Notes: generated from the sequence alone by a model not told the origin. Positions 1 to 6,839 are shown, numbered from the stretch's first letter. The stretch: 8,600 nt of DNA from Pseudomonadota bacterium (GCA_019348095.1 JAHWKC010000085.1:1-8600); one strand, 5' to 3'. Numbers and translations: made by a program.

Positions 1-573
1 TCCGGCGTTACCGGGCCGGAGCGCGTCGGGGAGATTTCCAGGAGCTCCGTGTTGGGCATCCTGGTCACCGGCGTGATCCGGGTGCTGCTGTTCCTGGCGA
101 TCTTCGGCGTGGTCGCCGGCGGTGCGGTGCTGGCCGAGCAGAACCAGGCCGCGGACGCCTTCCGGATCGCCGCCGGGGAACTGGGCCTGCGCGTGTTCGG
201 CATCATCCTGTGGGCGGCCTCGATCACCTCGGTGATCGGCGCGGCCTACACCTCGATCTCGTTCGTGACCAGCAGCAGGACCTCCGAGCGCCGGCGAAAC
301 CTTTACACCTGCGGGTTCATCGCGGTCTCCGCGTGCGTGTTCCTGCTGCTCGGCCAGGCGCCGACCACGCTGCTGATCATGGCCGGCGGCATCAACGGGC
401 TGATCCTGCCGATCGGTTTCGCGATCATCCTGTGGGTGGCGTGGCGCCGCCGCGACCTGCTCGGCGGCTACGTGTACCCGACGTGGCTGCTTGTACTGGG
501 TGTCCTGGCCTGGCTGCTGACCCTGTTCCTGGGCTACCAGTCGCTCGGCGGTCTGGGCCGGCTGTGGGGGTGA
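1..573 (+). CDS. NRAMP-family divalent metal cation transporter (C-terminal part)
   Basis: The frame is open from the left edge to a TGA at 571-573, giving 190 visible residues; the N-terminal half lies outside the window. The GTG at 49 is probably an internal Val, because the upstream codons read GVTGPERVGEISRSS without a break, a typical NRAMP cytoplasmic loop. Four or more hydrophobic segments follow, including VIRVLLFLAIFGVVAGG, a helix containing ASITSVIGAAYTSISF, LLIMAGGINGLILPIGFAII and a last helix ending in LTLFLGYQSLGG. The pattern AAxITSVIGAxYTSxSF resembles NRAMP (natural resistance-associated macrophage protein) homologues that import Mn2+/Fe2+ across the inner membrane with protons. 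The metal-binding helices (TM1 DPGN and TM6 MPH motifs) are out of view, so metal specificity and activity cannot be judged; NRAMP-related Mg2+ transporters are an alternative. The next gene, accA, starts 189 bp downstream and is functionally unrelated. Confidence 0.8.
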   Translation, partial: SGVTGPERVGEISRSSVLGILVTGVIRVLLFLAIFGVVAGGAVLAEQNQAADAFRIAAGELGLRVFGIILWAASITSVIGAAYTSISFVTSSRTSERRRNLYTCGFIAVSACVFLLLGQAPTTLLIMAGGINGLILPIGFAIILWVAWRRRDLLGGYVYPTWLLVLGVLAWLLTLFLGYQSLGGLGRLWG

Positions 574-686
574 GCGAGGTTTGGTGTGGTGGTCCACTCA
601 AGCTTCGGCATCCACGCCTTGTTCCGCGAACATGCGAAGGGTGTCTTTTCGGCCGGATCCCCGTCCGGCACCACAGGCCCACCCGC

Positions 687-717
687 TTCGGTACGGCCTG
701 GGCCGGTCGGCTAGACT
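687..717 (+). promoter_or_regulatory. candidate promoter for accA
   Basis: A TAGACT hexamer at 712-717 (4 of 6 to TATAAT) sits 45 nt upstream of the accA ATG. The only -35 candidate is the weak TTCGGT at 687-692, with a long 19-nt spacer. The 189-bp gap from the preceding transporter gene argues that accA needs its own promoter. A 6-bp hairpin, GCCGGA/TCCGGC at 652-669, lies just upstream but lacks a T-run, so I do not call it a terminator. Low confidence. Confidence 0.3.
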
Positions 718-762
718 GTGCGCCGTCACCGGAAGCACTGCTGCTCAAGAGCCTGCCCACGC

Positions 763-1722
763 ATGAACCCGAATTACCTCGACTTCGAACAGCCCATCGC
801 CGACCTGGAAGCCAAGATCCAGGAACTCCGCCACGCCAGCCACGGCTCGGCGGTCGATGCCGATGCCGAGGTCCACGCGCTGCAGAACAAGCTGCGCCAG
901 CGCACCGCCCAGATCTTCCGCGACCTCAGCCCCTGGCAGGTCTCGCAGCTCGCGCGGCATCCGGCGCGCCCCTACACCAACGATTACATCCGCACCATCT
1001 GCGACGAGTTCCAGGAGCTCGCCGGCGACCGCGCCTACGGTGACGACGCCGCGATCGTCGGCGGCCTGGGCCGCATCGACGGGCGTAGCGTGGTGATCAT
1101 CGGCCACCAGAAGGGCCGCGACACCAAGAGCAAGATCAAGCGCAACTTCGGCATGCCGCGCCCGGAGGGCTACCGCAAGGCGCTGCGGCTGATGAAGCTT
1201 GCCGAGCGCTTCGGGCTGCCGCTGCTGACCTTCATCGACACCCCCGGTGCCTACCCGGGCATCGGCGCCGAGGAGCGCGGGCAATCGGAAGCCATCGCGC
1301 GCAACCTGCTGGAAATGGCCGAACTGAAGGTTCCGGTGATCTGCACAGTGATCGGCGAAGGTGGCTCCGGCGGCGCGCTGGCGATCGGCGTCGGCGACCG
1401 TACGCTGATGCTGGAATACAGCACCTACTCGGTGATCTCCCCGGAGGGCTGCGCCTCGATCCTGTGGAAGTCATCGGACAAGGCCAAGGACGCGGCCGAG
1501 CAATTGGGCCTGACCGCCAAGCGCCTGCACGGGCTGGGCCTGATCGACAAGGTGGTGCGCGAGCCGATAGGCGGGGCGCACCGCAATCCCAAGCAGACCG
1601 CCACGCGCTTGAAGGCCGTGTTGCTCAACGAGCTCGACTCGCTGCAGGCGCTGCCGCTGCCGGAGCTGCTGGAGCGCCGCTACCAGCGCCTGCGCGGCTA
1701 CGGCGCGTACGAGGCGCTCTGA
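763..1722 (+). CDS. accA: acetyl-CoA carboxylase carboxyltransferase subunit alpha
   Basis: AccA pairs with AccD to transfer the carboxyl group from carboxybiotin on AccB to acetyl-CoA, making malonyl-CoA, the committed step of cytoplasmic fatty acid synthesis. The product is 319 residues, the same length as the E. coli protein. The ATG at 763 was chosen because [12 protein letters not shown] is the standard AccA N-terminus; an upstream GTG at 718 would only add 15 atypical residues. An N-terminal helical region (about 1-60) is followed by the crotonase-type carboxyltransferase fold. Hallmarks include GHQKGRDTK (114-122), [12 protein letters not shown] (129-140), IDTPGAYPG (158-166), ERGQSEAIA (171-179) and the glycine-rich [15 protein letters not shown] (198-212) that forms the oxyanion/CoA pocket. 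No strong Shine-Dalgarno is visible. In many proteobacteria accA follows dnaE; here a metal transporter is upstream instead. accD, accB and accC are not in the window. Confidence 0.97.
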   Translation: MNPNYLDFEQPIADLEAKIQELRHASHGSAVDADAEVHALQNKLRQRTAQIFRDLSPWQVSQLARHPARPYTNDYIRTICDEFQELAGDRAYGDDAAIVGGLGRIDGRSVVIIGHQKGRDTKSKIKRNFGMPRPEGYRKALRLMKLAERFGLPLLTFIDTPGAYPGIGAEERGQSEAIARNLLEMAELKVPVICTVIGEGGSGGALAIGVGDRTLMLEYSTYSVISPEGCASILWKSSDKAKDAAEQLGLTAKRLHGLGLIDKVVREPIGGAHRNPKQTATRLKAVLLNELDSLQALPLPELLERRYQRLRGYGAYEAL

Positions 1723-1724
1723 GC

Positions 1725-1958
1725 ATGGGCAGCAGGATGTACGCGATCGGCTGGGCGGTGCTGGGCGCCGCGCTCGTGATCGGTGCGGTCGCGCTGAACG
1801 AGGTCAACCTGATCTTCGCGCTGATGTCGCTGAGCCTGAGCGCCGCGTGTTTCGCGCTCGCCGGTGCCTGCCTGCTCCGGCCCAAGGCCACGCCCGAGCA
1901 GTCCGAAGCGGCCGAGCGCGAGCGCCTGCCGCGCCATCGGCGCAACTGGCGCCCGTAG
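1725..1958 (+). CDS. small two-helix membrane protein, uncharacterised
   Basis: A 77-residue protein begins with ATG 2 nt after the accA stop, so it is probably translated by coupling to accA; GAGG at 1711-1714 could act as its ribosome binding site. Third codon positions are overwhelmingly G or C, as in neighbouring genes, which supports real coding. Two hydrophobic segments (about residues 6-24 and 28-52) are separated by a short polar NEVN turn, predicting a helical hairpin in the inner membrane. A charged, Arg/Glu-rich tail (about 53-77) would be cytoplasmic under the positive-inside rule. A second in-frame ATG at residue 5 is an alternative start. I recognise no family. Its position between accA and tilS suggests shared expression with accA but gives no function. 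Confidence 0.65.
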   Translation: MGSRMYAIGWAVLGAALVIGAVALNEVNLIFALMSLSLSAACFALAGACLLRPKATPEQSEAAERERLPRHRRNWRP

Positions 1959-2021
1959 CGGCGCTGCGGCACCCGTTCGGGGCGCCAGGAGTCCAGCGCG
2001 TCGGCGTGGCACCATCACCGC

Positions 2022-3416
2022 ATGCCGCCAGAGCCCATCGATGCCATTGCAGCCGCCCTGAGCACCCTGCCGCAGCAAGCGCTTTGCGTGGGCTTCAGCG
2101 GCGGCATGGATTCGAGCGTATTGCTGCATGCCCTGGCGGACATGCCTGCGGCGCGGGCGCAGGGCTTGCGCGCCTGGCATGTGCACCACGGCCTGCATGC
2201 GCATGCCGACGATTGGGCCGAGCATTGCCGCGCGACCTGCGACCGCCTGGAGCTGCCGCTGCAGATCTCGCGCGTGTCGGTGAGCCGCGCTGGAGAAGGC
2301 CTCGAGGCCGCCGCGCGCAAGGCCCGGCGCGATGCATTCGCACGCGATCTGGGCGAGGACGAAGTGCTCACCCTCGCCCACCATCTCGATGACCAGGCCG
2401 AAACCTTCCTGCTGCGCGCGCTGCGCGCGTCCGGGCCGGACGGGCTGGCGGCCATGCAGTCGTGGCGACGCTTCGCCCGCGGCTGGCTGTGGCGGCCACT
2501 GCTGGGCATCCCGCGCGATGCGCTGCTCGCCTATGCGCAGCGGCAAGGCCTGCGCTGGATCGACGACCCCGGCAATTCCGATACCGGTTTCGATCGAAAT
2601 TTCCTGCGCCATCGCGTGATGCCGTTGCTGCGCGAGCGCTGGCCGCAGGCCGGTGCCGCATGGGCCCGCAGTGCGGCCCTGTGCGGCGAGGGTGCGGACC
2701 TGCTCGCGGCCGAGGATGCGGCGGCGCTGGCCAGTGCGCGCGGGGACGATCCGCGGGTGCTCGTTGTCGACGTGCTGTCCGGCCTGCCGGCGGCACGGCG
2801 CGCGCGGGTGCTGCGTCGCTGGATCGAGGAACTCGGGCTGCCGCCCCTGCCCGCGGCGGGCAGCGCCAGCATCGAGCTCGGCCTGCTCGCGGCCCGAGCC
2901 GATGCCGACGCGGCATTCGCCTGGAGCGGCGCGGTGATCCGGCGCTGGCGCGGGCTGCTGCATGCGGACCTGATGCGGGAGCCGCTGCCGGCGGAGTTCG
3001 AGGTGGCGTGGGACGGGCGGAAGCCGCTGCGCCTGCCGACCGGGGATGTCCTCTGGCTGGAGAACATCACTGGAGGAGCGGCTTCAGCCGCGAATAGTCC
3101 GGCGGCTGCGTCGCATCTGGCTTTCGCGGCTGAAGCCGCTCCTACCGGTGCCTGCGGCCTTGCGTTCGACCCGCCGCTGCGTGTGCATGGGCGGCGCGGT
3201 GGCGAGCGCATCCAATTGGCTGGCCGCACCCATTCGCACGCGCTCAAGAAGCTGCTGCAGGAGCGTGAGGTGCCGCCTTGGCAGCGCGAGCGGCTGCCGT
3301 TGCTGTCATCGGCGGATGGCGAGCTGCTGGCGGCCGGGGACGTGGTCTGCTCCGGGGCGTTCGACGACTGGCTGCGGGCCAGGGACGCGCGCCTGCGCTG
3401 GACGCAGCCCCTGTAG
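2022..3416 (+). CDS. tilS: tRNA(Ile)-lysidine synthetase, with repeat-derived insert
   Basis: TilS attaches lysine to C34 of tRNA-Ile(CAU) using ATP, changing its codon from AUG to AUA and its charging from Met to Ile; it is cytoplasmic and usually essential. The PP-loop ATPase motif SGGMDSS is at residues 26-32, and the catalytic-domain signature AHHLDDQAETFLLR at 119-132, followed by WLWRPLLGIPR and FDRNFLRHRV (190-199). A middle substrate-binding domain (about 210-345) leads to the C-terminal domain, with RRGGERI (391-397), THSHALKKLLQEREVPPW (403-420) and RLPLL. At 464 residues it is somewhat longer than I expect for relatives. Residues 351-375 are Ala-rich and encoded by an inverted REP pair lying between the middle and C-terminal domains. 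The stop TAG is the first codon of another REP. The ATG is the only good start before the PP-loop. No Shine-Dalgarno is seen; CACCAT at 2010-2015 is 6 nt before the ATG, so a leaderless transcript is possible. Confidence 0.95.
   Translation: MPPEPIDAIAAALSTLPQQALCVGFSGGMDSSVLLHALADMPAARAQGLRAWHVHHGLHAHADDWAEHCRATCDRLELPLQISRVSVSRAGEGLEAAARKARRDAFARDLGEDEVLTLAHHLDDQAETFLLRALRASGPDGLAAMQSWRRFARGWLWRPLLGIPRDALLAYAQRQGLRWIDDPGNSDTGFDRNFLRHRVMPLLRERWPQAGAAWARSAALCGEGADLLAAEDAAALASARGDDPRVLVVDVLSGLPAARRARVLRRWIEELGLPPLPAAGSASIELGLLAARADADAAFAWSGAVIRRWRGLLHADLMREPLPAEFEVAWDGRKPLRLPTGDVLWLENITGGAASAANSPAAASHLAFAAEAAPTGACGLAFDPPLRVHGRRGGERIQLAGRTHSHALKKLLQEREVPPWQRERLPLLSSADGELLAAGDVVCSGAFDDWLRARDARLRWTQPL
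3072..3146. repeat. inverted REP-like pair inside tilS
   Basis: Two copies of a palindromic repeat face each other: AGGAGCGGCTTCAGCCGC plus GAA at 3074-3094, and its perfect 21-nt reverse complement at 3123-3143, continuing to TAC at 3145. The spacer is 28 nt. Each copy is itself a hairpin (GCGGCT/AGCCGC). The right copy keeps the GTAG-type end (CTAC on this strand), while the left has lost it. The element is read in frame by tilS and contains no stop in that frame. It matches the general form of REP elements of Pseudomonas and Xanthomonadales. Confidence 0.85.
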
Positions 3417-3541
3417 GAGCGGCTTCAGCCGCGAACCGCAACCGGTCGTTGGCGTCACATCCGACTGCGACGGATCCGCACCAGGGCGTCTGGCGTTTCA
3501 CGCGAACTGGCCGAAAGGCTCGCGGCTTACGCCGCTCCTAC
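3413..3541. repeat. inverted REP-like pair overlapping the tilS stop codon
   Basis: The left copy begins GTAGGAGCGGCTTCAGCCGC at 3413 and runs to 3435. The right copy at 3520-3541 is its inverted, diverged partner, with loop GTAA instead of TTCA and GAG instead of GAA at the end. The copies are about 84 nt apart, with no recognisable gene between. The first TAG (3414-3416) is the stop codon of tilS. The element belongs to the same sequence subfamily as the pair inside tilS some 270 bp upstream. Confidence 0.85.
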
Positions 3542-3589
3542 AAAGAAGGGTTCAACCGGCCATTGCACGACCTGTGCGGCTGCATGGCT

Positions 3590-3595
3590 TAAACT
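3590..3595 (+). promoter_or_regulatory. candidate -10 box giving a leaderless xseB transcript
   Basis: TAAACT (5 of 6 to TATAAT) ends 6 nt before the xseB ATG, so initiation about 7 nt downstream would fall on the A of ATG. There is no Shine-Dalgarno in CCCCGG between them. The best -35 candidate, TTGCAC at 3563-3568, is 21 nt from the -10, longer than usual. The box lies just beyond the REP pair that follows tilS, so xseB-ispA would be a transcription unit separate from tilS. Confidence 0.38.
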
Positions 3596-3601
3596 CCCCG
3601 G

Positions 3602-3871
3602 ATGCCTCGCAAGCCTGCCGCCGAAACTACCCCTGTTGCCGATTTCGAGCAGTCCCTGGACGCGCTCGAGCAGCTGGTCGAGAAGATGGAGCATGGCGAG
3701 ATGAGTCTGGAGGACTCGCTCGCCGCCTACGAGCGCGGCGTCGGGCTGTACCGCCGTTGCCAGACCGCGCTGGAACAGGCCGAACTACGCGTCCGGCTGC
3801 TCACCGATCCGCAGGACCCGGCCGGTGCAGAGCCCTTCCTGCCGCCGGGCTCGCCTGCGTCCGATGCCTGA
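3602..3871 (+). CDS. xseB: exodeoxyribonuclease VII small subunit
   Basis: XseB binds several copies per XseA large subunit to form exonuclease VII, which degrades single-stranded DNA from both ends in the cytoplasm; it is needed for complex assembly rather than catalysis. The product is 89 residues, close to the family's usual 80. The signature [20 protein letters not shown] (15-34), then [20 protein letters not shown] (35-54) and LEQAELRV (57-64), forms the conserved helical hairpin. The remaining 25 residues are a Pro/Asp-rich tail. The ATG at 3602 is supported by the typical lysine/proline-containing N-terminus before the helix. The last 8 nt overlap the start of ispA, the same order as in E. 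coli (xseB-ispA), so the two are almost certainly co-transcribed and translationally coupled. xseA is not in this window. Confidence 0.93.
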   Translation: MPRKPAAETTPVADFEQSLDALEQLVEKMEHGEMSLEDSLAAYERGVGLYRRCQTALEQAELRVRLLTDPQDPAGAEPFLPPGSPASDA

Positions 3872-4745
3872 TACGCGCCTGGCCGGCTGGCGCGCTCGCG
3901 CCGACGCTGCGCTGGCACATGCCCTGCCCGACCCGGCGAGCGCGCCGACCCGCCTGCACGCGGCGATGCGCCATGCGGTGCTGGGCGGTGGCAAGCGCAT
4001 GCGGCCGCTGCTGGTCTACGCCGCCGGTGCGTTGTTCGAGGCCGATGAGGACACGCTCGATGCGCCGGCGGTCGCGGTGGAACTGATCCACGCCTATTCG
4101 CTGGTGCACGACGACCTGCCGGCGATGGACGACGACCCCCTGCGGCGCGGCCGGCCGACCGTGCACGTCGCCTACGACGAGGCCACCGCGATCCTCGCCG
4201 GCGACGCGTTGCAGTCACTCGCATTTTCGGCGCTGGCTCGCAGCCAGGCCGCCCCGGCCATCGCCGTCGAGCTGATCGACACGCTTGCCGGCGCCGCCGG
4301 CGCGGCGGGCATGTGCGGTGGCCAGGCGCTGGATATCGAGGCGACCGGCACGCACGCCGCGCTGACCGTCGCCGAGCTCGAACGCCTGCATGCGCTGAAG
4401 ACCGGCGCGCTGATCCGGGCCGCGGTGCGCATGGGTGCGCTGTGCGGCGGCGCGGCGACCGCGCAGCTCGCGCAGCTGGACCGCTACGCCGAGGCGCTGG
4501 GCCTGGCATTTCAGGTCCGCGACGACATCCTGGATGTCGAAGGCGACAGCGCCACGCTGGGCAAGACCGCCGGCAAGGACGCCGCGCAGGACAAGGCGAC
4601 CTTCCCCGGGCTGCTGGGAATGCAGGCGTCGCGCGAGCGGCTGGAGGCACTGGGCAGCGCGATGGCCGAGGCACTGGCGCCGTTCGGCGCGCGCGGCGAT
4701 GCTTTGGCCGCGTTGGGGCGGATGGCGGCGGAGCGGGATCGATAG
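3864..4745 (+). CDS. ispA: (2E,6E)-farnesyl diphosphate synthase, polyprenyl synthetase family
   Basis: This Mg2+-dependent prenyltransferase condenses IPP with DMAPP and then GPP to give farnesyl diphosphate, the precursor of undecaprenyl phosphate, quinone side chains and haem O. The product is 293 residues, near the E. coli length of 299. Visible motifs are [10 protein letters not shown] (41-50, IPP binding), the first aspartate-rich motif DDLPAMD (83-89) with the two extra residues typical of bacterial FPP synthases, RRGRPT (94-99), GGQALD (152-157), KTGALI (179-184), the second motif FQVRDDILD (216-224) and [11 protein letters not shown] (237-247). The ATG at 3864, overlapping xseB by 8 nt, gives the normal N-terminus MPDTRLAGW; a start at 3825 would add 13 Arg-rich residues inside xseB and is unlikely. 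In E. coli dxs follows; here a repeat cluster and a terminator follow, so dxs must be elsewhere. Product chain length (C15 versus C20) is inferred from the motif spacing. Confidence 0.93.
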   Translation: MPDTRLAGWRARADAALAHALPDPASAPTRLHAAMRHAVLGGGKRMRPLLVYAAGALFEADEDTLDAPAVAVELIHAYSLVHDDLPAMDDDPLRRGRPTVHVAYDEATAILAGDALQSLAFSALARSQAAPAIAVELIDTLAGAAGAAGMCGGQALDIEATGTHAALTVAELERLHALKTGALIRAAVRMGALCGGAATAQLAQLDRYAEALGLAFQVRDDILDVEGDSATLGKTAGKDAAQDKATFPGLLGMQASRERLEALGSAMAEALAPFGARGDALAALGRMAAERDR

Positions 4746-4774
4746 GACGCGATGGCGGGTTGAAAACCCGTCCT
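4744..4774. repeat. imperfect palindrome directly after ispA
   Basis: CGGGTT (4756-4761), GAA and AACCCG (4765-4770) form a 6-bp hairpin, and AGGAC at 4744-4748 can pair with GTCCT at 4770-4774. Removing about 7 nt (CGATGGC) would leave a 10-bp stem around GAA, so this looks like a degraded copy of a short palindromic repeat. It overlaps the last two bases of the ispA stop codon. It has no T-run and is not a terminator alone. Confidence 0.55.
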
Positions 4775-4785
4775 GCATTTCTGGC

Positions 4786-4854
4786 GTAGAGCCGAGCTTG
4801 CTCGGCTGCATTTCCCCGCGTCGACCCGACGCAGCCGAGCAAGCTCGGCTCTAC
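4786..4854. repeat. inverted REP/GTAG pair downstream of ispA
   Basis: The left copy starts GTAGAGCCGAGCTTGCTCGG at 4786 and extends to 4809. The right copy at 4831-4854 is its exact 24-nt reverse complement, separated by 21 nt. Each copy is a hairpin (AGCCGAGC, TT loop, GCTCGGCT) preceded by GTAG. This resembles the GTAG palindromes described in Stenotrophomonas (SMAG-type), and is a different sequence subfamily from the tilS repeats. It lies in the convergent interval between ispA and the DUF4870 gene. Confidence 0.88.
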
Positions 4855-4856
4855 GA

Positions 4857-4882
4857 AAAACGCCCGCGGATGCGGGCGTTTT
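4857..4882. terminator. bidirectional rho-independent terminator
   Basis: AAAACGCCCGC (4857-4867) and GCGGGCGTTTT (4872-4882) form an 11-bp stem around GGAT. Read rightward, the GC core ends in TTTT. Read leftward, it ends in five T's, since 4856 is also A. It therefore fits termination of both ispA (+) and the DUF4870 gene (-), whose stop codon is 22 nt to the right. Confidence 0.85.
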
Positions 4883-4903
4883 CCGGTAACGAAAGCCCGT
4901 GCG

Positions 4904-5326
4904 CTACTTGATCAGGCGCAGGGTCAGGGGGTAGCGGTACGCCACGCCTTCGTTGGCCTTGATCGCGGCGATGATGGTGAACACCAGCCAGGTGATGCCG
5001 ACAACGACAGCCACCGGGATCGCGATCACCAGGCCAATGCCCAGGGTCACCACCGACAGGATCAGCAGCGCGAGGAAGACCAGCGCCACGGTGATGTTGA
5101 AGTTCAATGCTTCCTTGCCCTGGTCATCGACGAAACGCATCGAATCCTTCTTGACCAGCCAGATGATCAGCGGCCCGATGAAGCAGCCGATGCTGAAGGC
5201 CCAGCCGCCGGTCAGGATGCCGCCGACCAGCGCCGAGAGGTGCGCGAACATCGCCCACTGCCGCTCGTCCGCGGGAACCCCCGTTGCGGTCGTTTCGATT
5301 GCCGGTTCATTGTCTTGCTCGTTCAT
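4904..5326 (-). CDS. DUF4870 domain-containing membrane protein
   Basis: A 140-residue protein of unknown biochemical role. The N-terminus (1-22) is acidic and disordered-looking. It is followed by a hydrophobic pair of segments (about 27-57), a polar loop with the family hallmark FVDDQGKEALNFN (65-77), and a long hydrophobic region (about 78-120) that can form two helices, ending in the short basic YRYPLTLRLIK tail. The loop signature and overall length match DUF4870 (Tic20-like) proteins, small inner-membrane proteins often annotated only by this domain. The ATG at 5326 was chosen over an upstream start 14 codons earlier because GGAGGG (5334-5339 reversed) sits 7 nt before it. The gene has its own promoter candidate and terminator, so it is probably monocistronic. 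Neighbours ispA and pmbA do not suggest a function. Confidence 0.85.
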   Translation of the reverse strand: MNEQDNEPAIETTATGVPADERQWAMFAHLSALVGGILTGGWAFSIGCFIGPLIIWLVKKDSMRFVDDQGKEALNFNITVALVFLALLILSVVTLGIGLVIAIPVAVVVGITWLVFTIIAAIKANEGVAYRYPLTLRLIK

Positions 5327-5333
5327 CGAGAAT

Positions 5334-5340
5334 CCCTCCA
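5334..5340 (-). promoter_or_regulatory. Shine-Dalgarno of the DUF4870 gene
   Basis: The minus strand reads TGGAGGG, then ATTCTCG, then ATG at 5326-5324. It is the strongest ribosome binding site in the window and fixes the start at 5326 over the longer reading frame. Confidence 0.75.
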
Positions 5341-5353
5341 GGTCAGTGCGGCC

Positions 5354-5382
5354 ACTGTCGGCGCACATGCATGGCAGGTCAA
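5354..5382 (-). promoter_or_regulatory. candidate sigma-70-type promoter of the DUF4870 gene
   Basis: On the minus strand TTGACC (5382-5377, 5 of 6 to the -35 consensus) is followed after exactly 17 nt by GACAGT (5359-5354, 3 of 6 to the -10). Transcription would start near 5347, leaving about 20 nt of leader that includes the Shine-Dalgarno. The -35 and spacing are good; the -10 is poor. Confidence 0.45.
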
Positions 5383-5412
5383 GCGCCAGAGGTCACCGCG
5401 CCCGGCCCCCGA

Positions 5413-5428
5413 GGCTCCGGGCGGAGCC
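5413..5428. other. GC hairpin just after the pmbA stop
   Basis: GGCTCC (5413-5418), GGGC and GGAGCC (5423-5428) form a 6-bp hairpin starting 4 nt past the pmbA stop on the minus strand. An overlapping alternative stem, CGCCCGG (5399-5405) with CCGGGCG (5417-5423), could compete with it. There is no T-run on either strand, so it may be a transcript 3'-end stabiliser or a weak rho-dependent stop rather than an intrinsic terminator. Confidence 0.35.
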
Positions 5429-5431
5429 GCC

Positions 5432-6832
5432 TCAACCCTCGCCGGCGACGGTCATGCGGCCGACCAGGATCGATCCGGTACGGACGTGCGAGCGCGTATC
5501 GGTGTCGCTGCCGACCGCCTCGATCGCGGCGAACATCGACTTGAGATTGCCGGCGATGGTGATGCCGTCGACCGGATGCTGGATGCGGCCGTCCTCGACC
5601 CAGAACCCGGCGGCGCCGCGCGAGTAGTCGCCGGTGATGGTGTTGACCCCCTGCCCCATCAGCTCGGTGACCAGCAGCCCTCGGCCCATGCCGCGCAGCA
5701 TCGCGTCGAAATCGCCGGCGTTGGAGCCGATGCTGAGGTTGTGCACGCCACCGGCGTTGCCGGTGCTTTGCAGGCCGAGCCTGCGGGCCGAGTAGCTGCT
5801 CAGCAGGTAGCGCTGCAATACCCCGGCGCTGACCAGCGGCGACTCGCGCGTGGCCACGCCCTCGGCATCGAAGGACGCCGAGCGGAAGCCGCGCGGCAGG
5901 AACGGTTGCTCCTGCAGCGAGAACCACTCCGGAAACAACCGGGTGCCGACGCTGTCGACCAGAAAGCTCGCGCGCCGGTACACCGCCCCGCCCGACACCG
6001 CGCCGAGCAGGTGGCCGATCAGCGAGCGTGCGACTTCCGCGGCGAACAGCACCGGGTAGCTTCCGGTGGCGATCTGCCGCGGCGCCAGCCGCGACACCGC
6101 GCGCTGCGCGGCCTTGCGCCCGATCGCCGCGGCGCCCTGCAGCTCGTCGGCGGCCAGCGCGATGCTGTACCAGCCGTCGCGTTGCATGCCCTCGCCGCGA
6201 CCGGCGATCAGCGCGCAGCCGAGGCTGTGCTGGGTACTGCGCTCACGGCCGATGAAGCCGTGGGAATTGGCGTACACCCCGAGGCTGGTGCCGCTGCCGA
6301 CCGAGGCGCCGTCGGAGTTCTCGATCAGCGCATCGGTCTCGCGCCCGGCCTGCTCGCAGGTACGGCCGATCTCGATCGCGCGCTCCGCATCGATGTCCCA
6401 GGGATGCCACAGGTCCAGTTCCGGCAGCGCGGCCGGATCGGCCATGCGCACGGCATCGGCGAGCCCCGCATACGGGTCCTCTTCGGTATAGCGGGCGATG
6501 GCGATCGCCTGCTCGATGGTGGCCTCGATCGAGGCCGGCTCGATGTCGGCAGTGCTGGCGCTGCCCTTGCGCTGGCCGAAGTAGACGGTGAGCGCCAGCC
6601 CGCGGTCGCGGCTGGACTCGACCGTCTCGACCTCGCCCATGCGCACGTTGACGTTGAGCCCGGTCTCCTCCGAGCACGACACCTCGGCCTGGTCGGCGCC
6701 GCGCGCGCGGGCGCTGGCGAGCAGGCGCTGGGAGAGCTCGGCCAGCGCATCCAGGCGGGCCTCGCTGTCGACGTGGGTGGGCGCGTGGCCGGGCGAACTG
6801 GCCGGAGCGGAAGCGGAGGTGGACTGGTTCAA
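5432..6832 (-). CDS. pmbA: metalloprotease subunit TldE/PmbA
   Basis: TldE (PmbA) forms a cytoplasmic heterodimer with TldD. TldD carries the zinc site while TldE lacks it. In E. coli the pair trims the microcin B17 leader and degrades the antitoxin CcdA. The product is 466 residues against about 450 in E. coli; the extra length is a Ser/Ala/Pro-rich N-terminal stretch (2-20). The N-terminal domain shows [17 protein letters not shown] (45-61) and [20 protein letters not shown] (75-94). The C-terminal domain ends with VHNLSIGSN (363-371), [20 protein letters not shown] (385-404), [16 protein letters not shown] (406-421) and [10 protein letters not shown] (425-434), which is diagnostic of TldE. 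No HExxxH motif is present, as expected. The start is a TTG at 6832-6830, supported by AAGGA 7 nt upstream. tldD is 854 bp away on the same strand, with darP between on the other. Confidence 0.93.
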   Translation of the reverse strand: MNQSTSASAPASSPGHAPTHVDSEARLDALAELSQRLLASARARGADQAEVSCSEETGLNVNVRMGEVETVESSRDRGLALTVYFGQRKGSASTADIEPASIEATIEQAIAIARYTEEDPYAGLADAVRMADPAALPELDLWHPWDIDAERAIEIGRTCEQAGRETDALIENSDGASVGSGTSLGVYANSHGFIGRERSTQHSLGCALIAGRGEGMQRDGWYSIALAADELQGAAAIGRKAAQRAVSRLAPRQIATGSYPVLFAAEVARSLIGHLLGAVSGGAVYRRASFLVDSVGTRLFPEWFSLQEQPFLPRGFRSASFDAEGVATRESPLVSAGVLQRYLLSSYSARRLGLQSTGNAGGVHNLSIGSNAGDFDAMLRGMGRGLLVTELMGQGVNTITGDYSRGAAGFWVEDGRIQHPVDGITIAGNLKSMFAAIEAVGSDTDTRSHVRTGSILVGRMTVAGEG

Positions 6833-6839
6833 TGGCTTA

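Noticed and set aside
652..669. Hairpin GCCGGA/TCCGGC after the transporter gene as a terminator
   Set aside because: The stem is only 6 bp and no T-run follows on either strand.
581..766. 61-codon open frame between the transporter gene and accA
   Set aside because: Its composition and third-position use are not gene-like, it runs into accA in another frame, and it resembles no family I know.
1698..2963. Long minus-strand open frame of 421 codons across accA's end and tilS
   Set aside because: It is antisense to well-supported genes; long antisense frames are expected in high-GC DNA, and the product has no recognisable motif.
2022..3416. tilS as a pseudogene broken by the repeat
   Set aside because: The frame stays open through the insert, and the C-terminal domain motifs resume normally after it.
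3072..3541. Paired repeats near tilS as a CRISPR array
   Set aside because: There are only four copies in alternating orientation with unequal spacers, each internally palindromic; this is the REP pattern, not direct repeats with uniform spacers.
3046..4086. 346-codon plus-strand frame bridging tilS, the REP pairs, xseB and ispA
   Set aside because: It overlaps three supported genes in another frame; its apparent sense content comes from reading REP repeats and GC-rich codons.
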